64,000 nucleotides of DNA from Phallus indusiatus (GCA_027605045.1 JAQFWX010000033.1:372001-436000); one strand, 5' to 3'. Positions 34,601-45,329 are shown, numbered from the stretch's first letter. Notes: generated from the sequence alone by a model not told the origin. Translations and numbers: made by a program.

Positions 34601-35588
34601 TCGGGTGATCCCACTTCTTCGATCGCGGCAGCGAGTCAAATGACTCCTTCGAGAAAATGTCGGCAAAGTCGTGGAACCTCTCTGGCACGATATCCCAAAA
34701 ACCCTTGAGAGCTGGCGCGTCTGCGTTGTTGGCGTGGGCCTGAGCCAGTCGCTGGGAGATGGTCTCGGTGGCATATATGCGGTGAGTGTCGGGCTCGTCG
34801 GGTAGCATTGATATCGCAAACAGTCGATCACCCTCTTCAATCTCAGACTCGACGTCGACCAGGTCTGGTATGTCAGGATCATCGGCCTCAGTGTCGTCGA
34901 GCTCTGGCAGAGGTGCGCGTCGGATCTGTTGGAACGCGCGCTTAGAGAGCTTACCCGCTGGCCAGCGTGGGGCACAAGACCGACAGCTGGGGCTGCAGCG
35001 CATGAACTCTACTTGACCAGTTGTGTAGTCTATGACGGGATTGTGAGCCTTGAACCACGGCAGTCCAAACAGGACGGGATACTTGAGTGAGGTAACGGCG
35101 AACAAGGTGCGTTCAGAGTGATCCCGAAAGCGAACAACGAGGTCGACAACGTGGGTGATAGAGCCAGCGTGGTTGGGCGTACCGTCGACGTTAAACACGG
35201 GAATGGGTTTAGCAAGGCGTACGGAGGGAAGCCGATGTTTCTCGACAAAGTCGCGATCGAGGAACATACCGCTAGCCCCGGTGTCCAGCATGGCCTTGCT
35301 GTGCAGCAGGGCTCCGGTGTCAACACTCTGTAGCTCTACTGGAATCTCTAGCTTCTGCGTGCCTGCGGTAGCTGCGAGTCGGTATTCCTTTGGCAATGCA
35401 CGACGTTGAGAAGGCGACAGCATACATGGGGTAGAAACAGAACGTGTGGCAGGTGGAGGCGATTCTTTGGGTTTGTCAGGGGATGCAGCAGGGGTAGTTA
35501 GATTCGAATCAGAAGTGTCATTTTGTTCGCGATCTATGTACAAAACGTCGAATCTATTAGATGTCGGCAACGAGGGTGCATCTATCAC
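31644..35588 (-). CDS. pol: Ty3-type Pol polyprotein with chromodomain
   Basis: About 1314 residues. Domains in order: aspartic protease (LDTGASGMFLDRDFVEKH), reverse transcriptase (FFIKKKDGSLRLIQDYRALN, then AVYIDDILIYT with the YIDD catalytic box), RNase H (NYEIHDKEMLAI, IRTDHKNLEYFM), and an integrase zinc finger and core (HHDTKLGGHPGRFKTL, CDMCLRTKPS, STAYHPQTDGQTERVN). A C-terminal chromodomain (VERILDSRVFRRRLEYKVRW, EGYGPEHDQWEPESNI) may direct integration to chromatin. The open frame starts at a GTG overlapping the gag stop (GAGTGATAG), in another frame. Pol is therefore probably made by frameshift or reinitiation from gag. No internal stop is present. Confidence 0.92.
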   Translation of the reverse strand: MIDAPSLPTSNRFDVLYIDREQNDTSDSNLTTPAASPDKPKESPPPATRSVSTPCMLSPSQRRALPKEYRLAATAGTQKLEIPVELQSVDTGALLHSKAMLDTGASGMFLDRDFVEKHRLPSVRLAKPIPVFNVDGTPNHAGSITHVVDLVVRFRDHSERTLFAVTSLKYPVLFGLPWFKAHNPVIDYTTGQVEFMRCSPSCRSCAPRWPAGKLSKRAFQQIRRAPLPELDDTEADDPDIPDLVDVESEIEEGDRLFAISMLPDEPDTHRIYATETISQRLAQAHANNADAPALKGFWDIVPERFHDFADIFSKESFDSLPRSKKWDHPIELVPGSEPKSCKIYPLSPNEQAELDAFLEENLASGRIRPSKSPMASPVFFIKKKDGSLRLIQDYRALNAMTIKNRYPLPLISELINKLQGARYFTKLDVRWGYNNVRIKEGDEWKAAFRTNRGLFEPLVMFFGLTNSPATFQTMMNEIFEDMISEGVVAVYIDDILIYTRDREQHDQVTRRVLERLREHKLYLKAEKCEFCRTKIEYLGVVISENTVEMDPAKVSGVRDWPIPKNVTEVQSFLGFANFYRRFIKDFARIANPMFGLTKKDTPFVWSDTCQHAFDTLKSSITSAPILLIPNPANPYRVEADSSDFATGAVLSQLSNEDGKWHPVAFFSKALSPVERNYEIHDKEMLAIIRSLEEWRHFLEGASHPIDIRTDHKNLEYFMSARNLNRRQARWSVYLSRFDFTLQHIPGKSMGKPDGLSRRPDHGSGKDDNRGVTLIRPEMFAINALQTFCLKGEEEDLLRQIRKANREGKAEDSVSKAVATLRALGGRSAHSSEWFEDQDLLYYRGKVYVPNVDELRRKILSRHHDTKLGGHPGRFKTLELVSRTFWWPGVSRYVQRYVEACDMCLRTKPSRHAPYGLLRPTEVPSRPWEHISVDFIVELPESNGFDAILSVVDSLTKRVHFVPTFTTLDATGLARLYLQHVWKLHGLPMKVISDRGPQFASRFTQELSRLLGIRLAPSTAYHPQTDGQTERVNAEVEQYLRLFTSERQDDWDQILPLAEFAYNNHVHSATRATPFELDTGQHPRMGFEPLVADSKIESVNEFKTRMESTIEEAKAAIAKSKDEMAKYYDWKHIPAPEYKVGDKVYLDSSDIRTTRPSAKLSHRYLGPFPIVSKVGSHAYKLRLPLSMSRLHPVFHVGKLRPKVEDTIPGRRVKAPPPPEIRDDGEHYVVERILDSRVFRRRLEYKVRWEGYGPEHDQWEPESNIAAPDLIRQFHREHPSAPRSINGLLFHRRPRFDFSKLQASLVEATGVGTPPR

Positions 35589-36894
35589 TCGTCGCCGTTT
35601 TGAAAATCCTCTACCTCTGTTGCAGCCACAGTCTCGCCTTGGGTCAGAGCAGAGTCACCACGCGCCTGGGCTTCCAACGCGTCTTTCTGGGCCAACAAAT
35701 GTGCGATATTGTCGTCCAATTCGTCGGGCTGGAGATACCGAATGTCGTACGCGCGAGGGCATTCACGAGCCCAATGGCCTGTTGCTCCACAACGATGACA
35801 TCTGGTCGATTCTGGGCCTAAGCGTCGACGAGCAGCGTCAACGTCCATCGGGTCATGTCTAACCTGGGATGTAGGAGCAGAAGCCGCAGGTCTAGGAGGC
35901 AACGCGGGCGCGAGTTGAGGTGCTGGCCTGGGAGGTGGGTAAGAAGGAGCTTGATAGGAAGGGGCAGGGGCCTCCTCTGGATCTGGAGGGTCTGATACGA
36001 CGGAAAAGGGTTGGGACGGGGTCGATTAGTGGGGACGATCGCGGGATTCGTCTGAACCGTTCCAGAGCCTACGAGTCGGCGACGAGCAGCAGTGAAAGCC
36101 TCGTTGGCACGCCTGTCCATGTCAAACATGCGTGCTTGCCTGATCCAGCCCTCGTAGTCGTGAAGTGCGGGTCGGTCCTTCATCGTCGCTACCAGAGATG
36201 CAATTGTCGGGTCCAAACCGTTACGAAAGTACGTGTTAATGGCGAGTCCTTCCGTAAAGCCAGCATGCTCAATGAGCACGCGGAAGGCATCCACATACTC
36301 TTCTACAGTCCTGTTGCCTTGGACATAGCGGTTGGAATAGAGGGTGTTGATGGCATCCTCTTGCTCGGATTGTGGAAAGAAATCAGCCTTGAATCGTTCC
36401 CGAAAGGCATTCCAGTCTGCGAAGGGCTTCTCTCCTCTTTGATACTTTTTCAGCATAGATTCGCTGAAGGTAAGGGCACGGCCTTCATTCATGTACGACA
36501 TTGCCCAGCCGATTTTGAGTTCATCAGTCTCGAAATCGCGACTGCATATACTCATGTAAAACTCGACGGTGTTCCAGAAGGCACGACCCTTGGAGCGATC
36601 TCCGTCGAACGAAGGAGGTACAGCAGGTCGGGTATTTCGGGAAGAGCGTGAACTGGCTTGATGTTCAGGAGCCGGTGGTTGTCCAGGTGAGGACGCGTCG
36701 TCAACAGGGGTGTTTTGGGTAGGAGCAGCTCTAGCCGCGTCTCGGATGCTCCGTAGGACCTCAATCATCTGTGAGGCCTGGGATTCCTGTCTTGCCATGC
36801 GGGCATCCATTTCCGCAAATTGCCGCATGATAATAGTCGCCACATCTTCGAGGGTGATGATTTGGGGTGCAGAGGGTGGGGGTGAGGAATCCAT
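35585..36894 (-). CDS. gag: Ty3-type Gag, split by a frameshift
   Basis: The ATG frame (MDSSPPPSAPQIITLEDVA) covers the capsid part (FDGDRSKGRAFWNTVEFYM, NRYVQGNRTVEEYVDAFRVL) but runs out of frame near 36010. From there the coding sense continues in a second frame with a Pro-rich linker and one zinc knuckle (CHRCGATGHWAREC), ending at TGA 35585-35587. The switch lies around AACCCTTTTCCG. It is either a one-base indel inactivating this copy or a recoding site; other copies are needed to tell. Confidence 0.85.
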
Positions 36895-37059
36895 GAGAGA
36901 GAGAGAAAGGAAAAAGGGGTTTTAGGACGGAGCAGAGGGGTCGATTATAGACGGGACTCGAGGGGAAAATACGACGCTGCGATAGTCGGTGTCGGGCGCG
37001 ATTTTCCAATAGTGAGTGTCGATAGAAACGACCAGTCTGCGAGTAGAAGCTTGTTCTAC

Positions 37060-37456
37060 TGTTAGGGCTACTCAGCTCAGACTAGAGGGAGGGGATCCTA
37101 AGTAATATATTGGAAGGTAACTATACTACTCACCTAGAGGGAGGGGATCCTAAGAGAACAAGCTTAGGGACCCTCACTCTAGGTACAGCTACTATATACA
37201 TAAAACGACGACGCGGCGTGTGGCCCTGGCACAGCTAAGTGCCAGGCGCCCAAGCCGAGCCTAAGCGACGTGATGTCACGGGCATCACGCCGGGTACGAG
37301 CGCGCAACGCGCGCGAGTAGAGAAGGTGAAATATGGACGGAGAGAGTGAACGGATGGTAGAGGTAATGCACGGGAAATATAAATAGGATAGAAATAGATA
37401 TATACCGATGATAATAAATAAGGAAAAATGAGGGGACGCGGTAGCGTACCCTGACA
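37060..37456 (-). repeat. 5' LTR of the Ty3-type element (family A)
   Basis: Partner of 31236-31632, with three visible differences. No match to a standard initiator tRNA primer site was recognised next to it. Confidence 0.9.
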
Positions 37457-37607
37457 GTGACCACCGGAGTTCCCCGAACAATGTAAATACAAAATAAATA
37501 AAAATAGATTTGATCAACTAAGCCGGCGTTTCCTGGGAAAGGCAGTATGTGCGCATCTACCGGCACTGCCACCGGTCTTCCCTGACCGTCATCGTATTCC
37601 AGCAGAT

Positions 37608-37963
37608 TAAGGATGCACACGATTCCGGATCCAGGTCGAGCAACCTTCCAGACCCTTGACCTGGATCCTTACAGGTCGGATCTCTGCGGATCCATAGTCT
37701 TCCGGATCCGGATCTTTGGTGGATCTTGACCTGCTGACCTGTCAGATAAAGTTGCTTTCTGAGGTGTTTTAAGTACATTTTACTAGTGACCTCCGAGTCC
37801 GAGTCTGGATCAACAGGTTTTACACTACCAAAAACCTTGACCTGGATCCTTACAGGTCATTGACCCGCGGATCCGGTTCCTTATGGATCCGGATCTTTGC
37901 AGGTAATTTGGCGGATTGATTCGCGGTGACCTGTGCAGGGATCTGGAATCGTGTGCGTCCTTA
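37608..37963. mobile_element. hAT-like MITE, 356 bp
   Basis: Terminal inverted repeats TAAGGATGCACACGATTCC / GGAATCGTGTGCGTCCTTA are flanked by the perfect 8-bp direct repeat CAGCAGAT (37600-37607, 37964-37971). Inside are repeated GGATCC and CAGGTC motifs on both halves, such as TGACCTGGATCCTTACAGGT twice. An 8-bp target duplication is typical of hAT elements. No coding capacity. Confidence 0.85.
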
Positions 37964-38183
37964 CAGCAGATTGGCCAGTGGAAAACACCGTCATCCAATG
38001 AGACAGCCATGGTCATATTTGACTGCAGAATTTATTTTTGAAGTTCGTAGTTTAGTAGTGTATATCGTTGCTCCTCGGTAATGTCCGTAGTAGTATACAT
38101 CGAACATACCCGCAATTAACAATGACAACGTCAATGAAAGCCAATGAACTGTATTGTTGCCAAAACCAAATGTTTCAATAGTC

Positions 38184-38580
38184 TGTTAGGGCTACTCAGC
38201 TCACACTAGAGGGAGGGGATCCTAAGTAAAATATATTGAGAGAACTATACTACTCACCTAGAGGGAGGGGATCCTAAGAGAACAAGCTTAGGGACCCTCA
38301 CTCTAGGGACAGCGACTATATACATGAAAAACGATAACGCGGCGTGCGGCCCTGACACAGCTAAGTGCTAGGCGCCCGAACCGAGCCTAAGCGAAGTGAT
38401 GTCACGGGCATCACGCCGGGTACGAGCGCGCGACGCGCGCGAGTAGAGAATGCGAAATAGAGCCTGAACAAGGGAACGGAAGATAAAAGTAAAATACGGA
38501 AATAGTAAATGGAATGGAAATGAAGTGATGCCGATGATAATAAATAGAAAAATGAGAGACGGTGGTAGCGTACCCTGACA
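38184..38580 (-). repeat. Solo LTR, family A
   Basis: 397 bp with TSD TAGTC on both sides (38179-38183, 38581-38585). No internal element sequence adjoins, so it is a recombination remnant. Confidence 0.9.
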
Positions 38581-38642
38581 TAGTCCACACCAAACCCATC
38601 AGAGTACACCGTTATTACTCAGCGAAACCCATTATCACCCCA

Positions 38643-39273
38643 TGTCACGCTCCGCGTAACCCGGAATCCAAACCCGGGGTTCCGATACAGTTCCGAATTC
38701 GGGACAATCATTTTAACAAGTCCGATTTCCGTACTCAGCGCCGTACTCCATCTCGTAGAAGGAAACCCTTTTAGTAATGTACCACAAGGGACGAGAAGTC
38801 CCATCTGTTTGATTCACATCCCCGCTCGCTTCTTTCATGTTAATTTCCCATTGTTCCGTATTGGGCACTATTCCTATTTAGTCCGTACTATCTTGTATTT
38901 AAATCCTAGCTTTTCAGCTAGGAGAGTCAGTCTGAATATTAGTTACTTTCCGTCTCTAGTTCCGCCTCAGTTCTTACCTCGTACTCGCGAGCTCCAGTGC
39001 GTACTCGTTGCGTACTATCTCGTACTCAGAGTTCTAGCCGTCGTCTGACGGTGTAGACTCAAAGTTCGACGTTACGTTCTTGACGTCGTACTCATACGTA
39101 CTGGCTACGTACTTCCTCGTTCTCTGAAATTGAGGGATATCGTAAGCTGGGCGAGTGGGCGCAGCACATAAGCTGAAGCCAAGTCCCTCTCTCCGTACTC
39201 CTCCGTATTCTAGTTACGTGTTTCGTAGTAGTCCGGAAATATCCGGGATTTGTCCGGAACACCGATCTTGACA
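38643..39273. repeat. Solo LTR, family D
   Basis: 631 bp from TGTCACGC to GATCTTGACA with TSD CCCCA (38638-38642, 39274-39278). It is the reverse orientation of the copy at 47369-48007. Bases 39274-39523 to its right hold nothing recognised. Confidence 0.88.
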
Positions 39274-39653
39274 CCCCATGAGAGAAATGATAATGTACTC
39301 AATGTAGAACACGCTCATTCATCACCTCGTTCATCAATATGTGTTGATATTGTCAGAGGTCCTCATTAGTGTTTATAATTCTACATGGCAAACATCAAAG
39401 GTTCCCAACGGGAAACTACCACACAATGAGAAACATAATTGTTCATCAGTCTGCACGCCTATATGCACTGTAAACATCATCGGCTCGTTCATTGGTTGAC
39501 GCTGAACATCAAAAATTTCTAGTTGTCAATTGCCGTGTTCCGAGCCTATCCTGGCAAAGTCCGGTCTAGTACGAAACACATGCGTGCGGATAAGGATAGA
39601 GTAAAGGAAGTACGGGGAGTACGGGTGTGAGGGACTTGGCTTCAGCTTATATG

Positions 39654-40182
39654 TAAGGCTGTCCACGGGTAATTACCCGCGGGTACGGGTACCTACCCGC
39701 GGGTAATGACCTGCTCTCAAAGTGGAACCCGGATCCGCGGGTAATTACCCGACGGGTACGGGTAACCTGTGGCAGGTACCCGGGTCATAGAGAGTACCTC
39801 AAAATTCACTAGTTTAGACGATTTGAGACCATTTTTTTGCTTATGTAACATGGGCGCCTATTTAAGCGCCCGACTTATCTTGTAGATATTCGAAAAATAT
39901 TTATTACATATTTTTTTATTTTCATTTTAAGTAAGAATTGAGCTCTCTAGAGCCAAAATAAAAAAAAAATCACGACAAAATTCACTCAAAAATTGTACTT
40001 ATATGACATGAACCGAGGTTATTGCATACCCGCGGGTACCTGCTTGTTGTCTAAAGTGAAACCCGGACCCGCGGGTAAAATTGACCCGGGTAATTACGTA
40101 AGCAGGTACCCGTGACCCGCGGGTAAAAACCTGTTGACCCGTTCGGGTAACCCGGGTAATCCAATACCCGTGGACAGCCTTA
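39654..40182. mobile_element. hAT-like MITE, 529 bp, copy 1
   Basis: Ends TAAGGCTGTCCACGGGTA / TACCCGTGGACAGCCTTA, with perfect 8-bp TSD CTTATATG (39646-39653, 40183-40190). Subterminal ACCCGCGGGTA motifs repeat at both ends; the core is AT-rich. Same length as, and apparently identical to, the copies at 46139 and 56570. Confidence 0.93.
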
Positions 40183-40547
40183 CTTATATGCTGCGCCCAC
40201 TCGCCCAACTTCAGATATCCCTCGATTTCAGAGAACGAGAGAAGTACGTATCAAGTACGCACAAGTCCGACGTCTAACGACGACTTAGACTTTAAACTAC
40301 GCACGAGCCCACAACTAAGTACGAGACGGAGTACGCAGAGTACGGATAAGAACAGAGGCGGAACAGATAGAAGAGAAGAACGGAAGACTATTACTATATT
40401 CTGACTGAGGACTCCCAGCTATAAAGCTGGGGTTTAAATACACGGGTACGGAAATACTATTCAAAAAAGGGGAAAGGAATAAAAAGGAATGGTTGTATCC
40501 AGGACGGATATTTAGGCAGAGTCTGGGGCAGATGAGTCCTGGTGTAA

Positions 40548-40830
40548 CAGTTTTTATCAGACCACAGGGGGGTCTGATAAAGGGTTTTTCTTATTTTCCC
40601 ACAAGTGCACAGAATTCCTGTCTATTGCTCAGTTAGGCTAATAGGGAATTACATGCAGTAGTAGTGGAAAAGATTAAGATTGACTAATGTAACTACTAGT
40701 CACACCGCTGTAAGGGTGTGACGGGCGCTTAAGCGTCACGCTGTGACGCGCAACTACTGCAGCTGCAGTGCCAAAGGCACTGCATGGGCACTAGGCCATT
40801 AATGGGCCCCCCTGGGGCCCATTCCTATAT
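40548..40830. other. Chain of short palindromes/hairpins
   Basis: Successive inverted repeats: TATCAGACC...GGTCTGATA, GTCACACC...GGTGTGAC, GCGTCACGCTGTGACGCG, GCAGCTGC, CAGTGCCAAAGGCACTG and GGGCCCCCCTGGGGCCC. They lie inside the long family-D LTR relative. Confidence 0.75.
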
Positions 40831-40963
40831 CCCAAATCCGTTACACCTGGTAAATTGAAATGTCGGATGGGCATGCTCTTATTTGAAAATGATCGGATCG
40901 GAGGGCTGTGCATAGAGTACGGGAGGACCCCGGAATGGGTTTCGGGGCACGCCGGGCGTGACA

Positions 40964-41280
40964 CTAGTGAAGATGAAGCTACGCCACAATGACACACAAG
41001 GTTTTGCCATGTTGTCCTCAACAACGCATGCTAAACAAATCAATATAACCTAGTATTACTCCTTGAGGGGCACGTGGAAACCTGCTAAGTTGTTCAAACA
41101 AAAACACCGGAACACGCTCACTCAGAGTAACACAATGAATAAACCAATATAACCTTGTAAATAAATCGATGTAAACTAATGAAGAAGTCAACGCAAAACA
41201 ATGAAAAAAACAGTGCACACTGATAGTACTCGGTGTGCGACACTGAAAAAAAAAACACCATCAACAAGAATCAAACCCAG
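40964..41280. other. Sequence between LTRs
   Basis: AT-rich with repeated AATATAACC motifs; no gene recognised. Confidence 0.3.
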
Positions 41281-41285
41281 AACAC

Positions 41286-41539
41286 TGTTAGGGCGACTCA
41301 GGGCACACACCTAGAGGAGGGAAAACCTAAGATCTATTGGGGGGCAGCGACTAACTACTCACCTAGAGGAGGGAAAACCTAAGAGAACAAGCTTAGGTAT
41401 CCCCCTCTAGGGAAAACGCATATAAGTACAGGATATGAGGCGCCCGACTGATCCCCATGGGATCCGAGGAGATACAAACAGAAATCGAGAGAAATCGAAG
41501 AGATCGGGAAATCGAGAAAACGGCGAAAATAGTGGAAAC
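41286..41539 (-). repeat. LTR family B, head part (split by inversion)
   Basis: Starts TGTTAGGGCGACTCAGGGC after AACAC (41281-41285) and stops at GAAAC, where a family-A LTR begins. The missing tail is the reverse complement of 57384-57486. Restored length is about 352 bp. Confidence 0.85.
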
Positions 41540-41939
41540 TGTTAGGGCTACTCAGCTCAGACTAGAGGGAGGGGATCCTAAGGTAAATATATTGAGGGAG
41601 AACTAACTACTCACCTAGAGGGAGGGGATCCTAAGAGAACAAGCTTAGGGACCCTCACTCTAGGGACAGCGACTATATACATGAAAAACGATAGCGCGGC
41701 GTGCGGCCCTGACACAGCTAAGTGCCAGACGCCCAAACCGAACATAAGCGATGTGACGCCTACGGCATCACGCCGGGTATGAGCGCGCGACGCGCGCAAG
41801 TAGAGAAAGTGGAATAGAGACAGAGGGAGCAAACGGAGGGTGGAGATAATATATGGGAAATATAAATAAAATAGAGGGAAATATATACCGATGATAATAA
41901 ATGAGGAAAAATGAGGGGACGCGGTAGCGTACCCTGACA
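41540..41939 (-). repeat. LTR family A, left inversion breakpoint
   Basis: 400 bp. Flanks do not match each other (GAAAC left, GTTAT right) but match crosswise with those of the LTR at 57487-57886. The two LTRs differ at only a few positions. Confidence 0.9.
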
Positions 41940-41994
41940 GTTATAGTAGCAGTCTGATCCTTAAGTCTAATCGCTGAACGATCGTGCCCTAACA
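41940..41994 (+). repeat. LTR family C, head part (split by inversion)
   Basis: Reverse complement of the first 55 bp of family C (TGTTAGGGCACGATCG...). It continues at 57887-58230. Restored length 394 bp, against 395 bp for the intact copies. Confidence 0.85.
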
Positions 41995-42302
41995 ACTTTC
42001 ACTTTCCGCTTCCTTGTTCTGTCTCTATTTCACCTTCTCTACTCGCGCGCATCACGCGCTCGTACCCGGCGTGATGCCTGTGACATCACATCGCTTAGGT
42101 TCGGCTTGGGTGCCTGGCACTTAGCTGTGTCAGGGCCGCACGCCGCGCTATCGTTTTTCATGTATATAGTTGTTGTCCCTAGAGTGAGGGTCCCTAAGCT
42201 TGTTCTCTTAGGATCCCCTCCCTCTAGGTGAGTAGTTAGTTTCCCTTCCAATATATTGTCTTAGGATCCCCTCCCTCTAGCCTGAGCTGAGTAGCCCTAA
42301 CA
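41995..42302 (+). repeat. LTR family A, head part (split by inversion)
   Basis: 308 bp of family A, followed by GTTCC. The other 95 bp are at 58231-58325, followed by GGAAC. Together 398 bp. Confidence 0.85.
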
Positions 42303-42942
42303 GTTCCGGTTATGAGATCATAGATGACGAACGTAGGTCCATGTATGCACAGCTCTCATCCCTGCACACCTCATGTTCATCACATGAGACATCATACCCT
42401 GCATATATTGATGTTACTTACGAATCTCACGACTTGTTTGTATTTCTCTAGTTCGGAATCTATTTCGAACTGAGTTAGAATTATTTATCTGACGTGTATA
42501 TAAACCCTAGCATACACGTAGATAGTTCTTTAGACTTAATATCGAACTACGTTCGATATCTCTATAAACTCTCCTTCTCTTATTCTATTCATCATTGAAC
42601 GTCGAGATCTTTCCTCGAGACTTGCAGCGACAGAAGCCATCTGTCATTGCCAAGAGCTACATATTGAAGCTTTCTTCATCATCGTTGAGCTTGATATCAT
42701 TCAATACGAGATACAGCTCGCGGCTCTCGAAGCTCGGAACGCACATATTAGAAACGTCCTTGACGAACTCGACGCTTGTGACGAACGTCAGGACAAATCC
42801 TGAAGAAGACTGTCGTGGCACAACCTCTTATAGGTTGAGGCCAAGTCCTGACTATCGTCAACCAACGGTGATGGTTAATAGTGTTATATTCAGCGACTAA
42901 AGTATATTATAGTATCTATAGCCATTCCCGGATATCGGTACT
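42303..42942. other. Unclassified, LTR-leader-like sequence
   Basis: Contains short palindromes (ATCGAACTACGTTCGAT, TTCGGAATCTATTTCGAA) and a TATA-like GTATATAAACCC near 42497. It may be part of another retroelement; no protein motif recognised. Confidence 0.3.
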
Positions 42943-43167
42943 TGACAGACGGACAGAACGGGCAGAGTCCGGATTAACCGAACCCCTGGTTAGTCAGAGA
43001 GTCGGATGGATGGGCTCCATTTAGAAATGGATGGATTGGAGGGCTGTGCATCAAGTACGGGGAGTACGAGGTAAGTACGTACTGCGTACTTAGTAGAGAA
43101 CCTTGGGTCCCAGCATGTGGCTTACGTAATAGCTCAGGAATTGTCACGGGGCACGCCGGGTGTGACA
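42943..43167. repeat. Partial family-D-like LTR
   Basis: Shares the GGAGGGCTGTGCAT and GGGGCACGCCGGG.GTGACA blocks with the end of the LTR at 39524-40963. The left part is missing. Confidence 0.6.
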
Positions 43168-43178
43168 ATGATGCCTGT

Positions 43179-43577
43179 TGTCAGGGTATGCTACTGCCGT
43201 CTCTCATTGTTCCTTATTTATTATTGTCGGCATTCCTTCTTTCCTATTTCATTTATCATTTCCGTATCTCATATTCATCTTCCGTTCATTGGTTCTGTCT
43301 ATATTTCACTTTCTCTACTCGCGCGCGTTGTGCGCTCATACCCTGCGTGATGCCCATGACATCACGTCGCTTAGGTTCAGTTCGGGCGCCTAGCACTTAG
43401 CTGTGTCAGGGCCGTACGCCGCGCTACCGTTTTTCATGTATATAGTTGTCATCCCTAGAGTGAGGGTCCCTAAGCTTGTTCTCTTAGGATCCCCTCCCTC
43501 TAGGTGAGTAGTTAGTATCTTTCCAATATATTAACTTAGGATCCCCTCCCTCTAGTCTGAGCTGAGTAGCCCTAACA
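43179..43577 (+). repeat. LTR family A with unmatched flanks
   Basis: 399 bp. Left flank CCTGT and right flank CCATG differ, so it is a recombined copy. It borders the truncated pol remnant. Confidence 0.85.
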
Positions 43578-44332
43578 CCATGCTGGCCAGTGGGTAAGCT
43601 CTCTAGACATGCGTTCCAACAGATCCGACGAGCACCTCTGCCTGAGCTCGACGACACTGAGGCCAACAATCCTGAAATGCCAGATCTCGTTGACGTCGAG
43701 TCAGAGATTGAAGAAGGTGATTGACTATTCGCGATATCGATGCTACCTGACAGTCCCAATGCTCACCGCATATATGCCACCGAGACCATCTCCCAACGGT
43801 TGGCCCAGGCCCACGCCAATAATGCGAACACACCAGCACCCAAGGGTTTTTGGGACATAGTGCCAGAGATGTTCCATGACTTTGCCGACATCTTTTCAAA
43901 AGAGTCATTTGACTCGTTGCTGCAGCCAAAGAAGTGGGATCACCCGATAGAGCTTGTACCGGGCTCAGAGCCCAAGTCCTGCAAGATCTACCCGTTGTCG
44001 TCCAACGAACAGGCCGAGTTAGATGTGTTTCTAGAGGAAAACCTTGCGTCTGGACGAATCCAGCCCTCCAAGTCTCCGATGGCATCCCCGGTCTTCTTCA
44101 TCAAGAAGAAAGATGGCTCCCTTCGTCTCATCCAGGATTACCGTGCGTTGAATGCTATGACGATCAAGAACTGCTATCCGCTGCCTCTGATCTCAGAGCT
44201 CATCAATAAGCTGCAAGGTGCCCAGTACTTTACCAAGCTGGACGTATGTTGGGGCTACAACAATGTGTGGATAAAGGAAGGAGACGAGTGGAAGGCTGCT
44301 TTCCGCACCAACCACGGCCTCTTCGAGCCCTT

Positions 44333-44899
44333 TGTTAGGGCTACTCAGCTCACACTAGAGGGAGGGGATCCTAAGTACTATATTGGGCAATAACTATACT
44401 ACTCACCTAGAGGGAGGGGATCCTAAGAGAACAAGCTTAGGGACCCTCACTCTAGGTACAGCTACTATATACGTAAAACGACGACGCGGCGTGCGGCCCT
44501 GACTGTTAGGGCTACTCAGCTCAGGCTAGAGGGAGGGGATCCTAAGACAATATATTGGAAGGGAAACTAACTACTCACCTAGAGGGAGGGGATCCTAAGA
44601 GAACAAGCTTAGGGACCCTCACTCTAGGTACAGCTACTATATACATAAAACGACGACACGGCGTGCGGCCCTGACACAGCTAAGTGCCAGGCGCCCAGGC
44701 CGAACCTAAGCGACGTGATGTCACGGGCATCACGCCGGGTACGAGCGTGCGACGCGCGCGAGTAGAGAAAGTGAAATAGAGACAGAACAAGGAAACGGAA
44801 AGTGAAAGTAAAATACGGAAATGATAAATAAAATAGAAAGGAAATAATACCGATGATGATAAATAGAAAAACGAGAGACGGCGGTAGCGTACCCTGACA
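44333..44899 (-). repeat. Composite of two family-A LTRs
   Basis: The first 171 bp of one LTR (44333-44503) run into a whole second LTR (44504-44899). The composite is bounded by CCCTT on both sides (44328-44332, 44900-44904). Confidence 0.85.
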
Positions 44900-44933
44900 C
44901 CCTTGGTGATGTTTTTTGGTCTCACTAACAGCC

Positions 44934-45329
44934 TGTCAGGGTACGCTACCGCCGTCTCTCATTTTCTTATTTATTATCATTGGCATCATTTCGTTTCTAT
45001 CTTATTTATCATTTCCATATTTTACTTCCACTCTCCGTTTCCTTGTTCTGTCTCTATTTCACTTTCTCTGCTCGCGCGCGTTGCGCGCTCGTACCCAGCG
45101 TGATGCCCGTGACATCACGTCGCTTAGGTTCGGTTTGGGCGCCTGGCACTTAGCTGTGTCAGGGCCGCACGCCGCGTCGTCGTTTTATGTATATAGTAGC
45201 TGTACCTAGAGTGAGGGTCCCTAAGCTTGTTCTCTTAGGATCCCCTCCCTCTAGGTGAGTAGTTAGTTTCCCTTCCAATATATTGTCTTAGGATCCCTTC
45301 CCTATAGCCTGAGCTGAGTAGCCCTAACA
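44934..45329 (+). repeat. Solo LTR, family A
   Basis: 396 bp with TSD CAGCC (44929-44933, 45330-45334), inserted into the pol remnant. Confidence 0.9.

Larger units (their letters stand above)
31236..37456 (-). mobile_element. Complete Ty3/gypsy chromovirus retrotransposon
   Basis: Two 397-bp LTRs (31236-31632 and 37060-37456) of the TG...CA type differ at only about three positions. They are bounded by the 5-bp direct repeat GTGAC (31231-31235, 37457-37461). The element reads leftwards: gag, zinc knuckle, protease, reverse transcriptase, RNase H, integrase, chromodomain. A purine-rich tract (reverse complement of 31633-31646) lies next to the 3' LTR, as expected for plus-strand priming. The near-identical LTRs mean a recent insertion. 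Its LTR family (family A here) accounts for many solo LTRs in the island. Confidence 0.95.
39524..40963. repeat. Solo LTR of a family-D relative, carrying a MITE
   Basis: It runs from TGTCAATTGCC to GGGCGTGACA with TSD CTAGT (39519-39523, 40964-40968). Without the MITE (529 bp plus 8-bp duplication) it is 903 bp, longer than the other family-D LTRs. The extra length includes the hairpin-rich stretch at 40548-40830. Confidence 0.85.
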
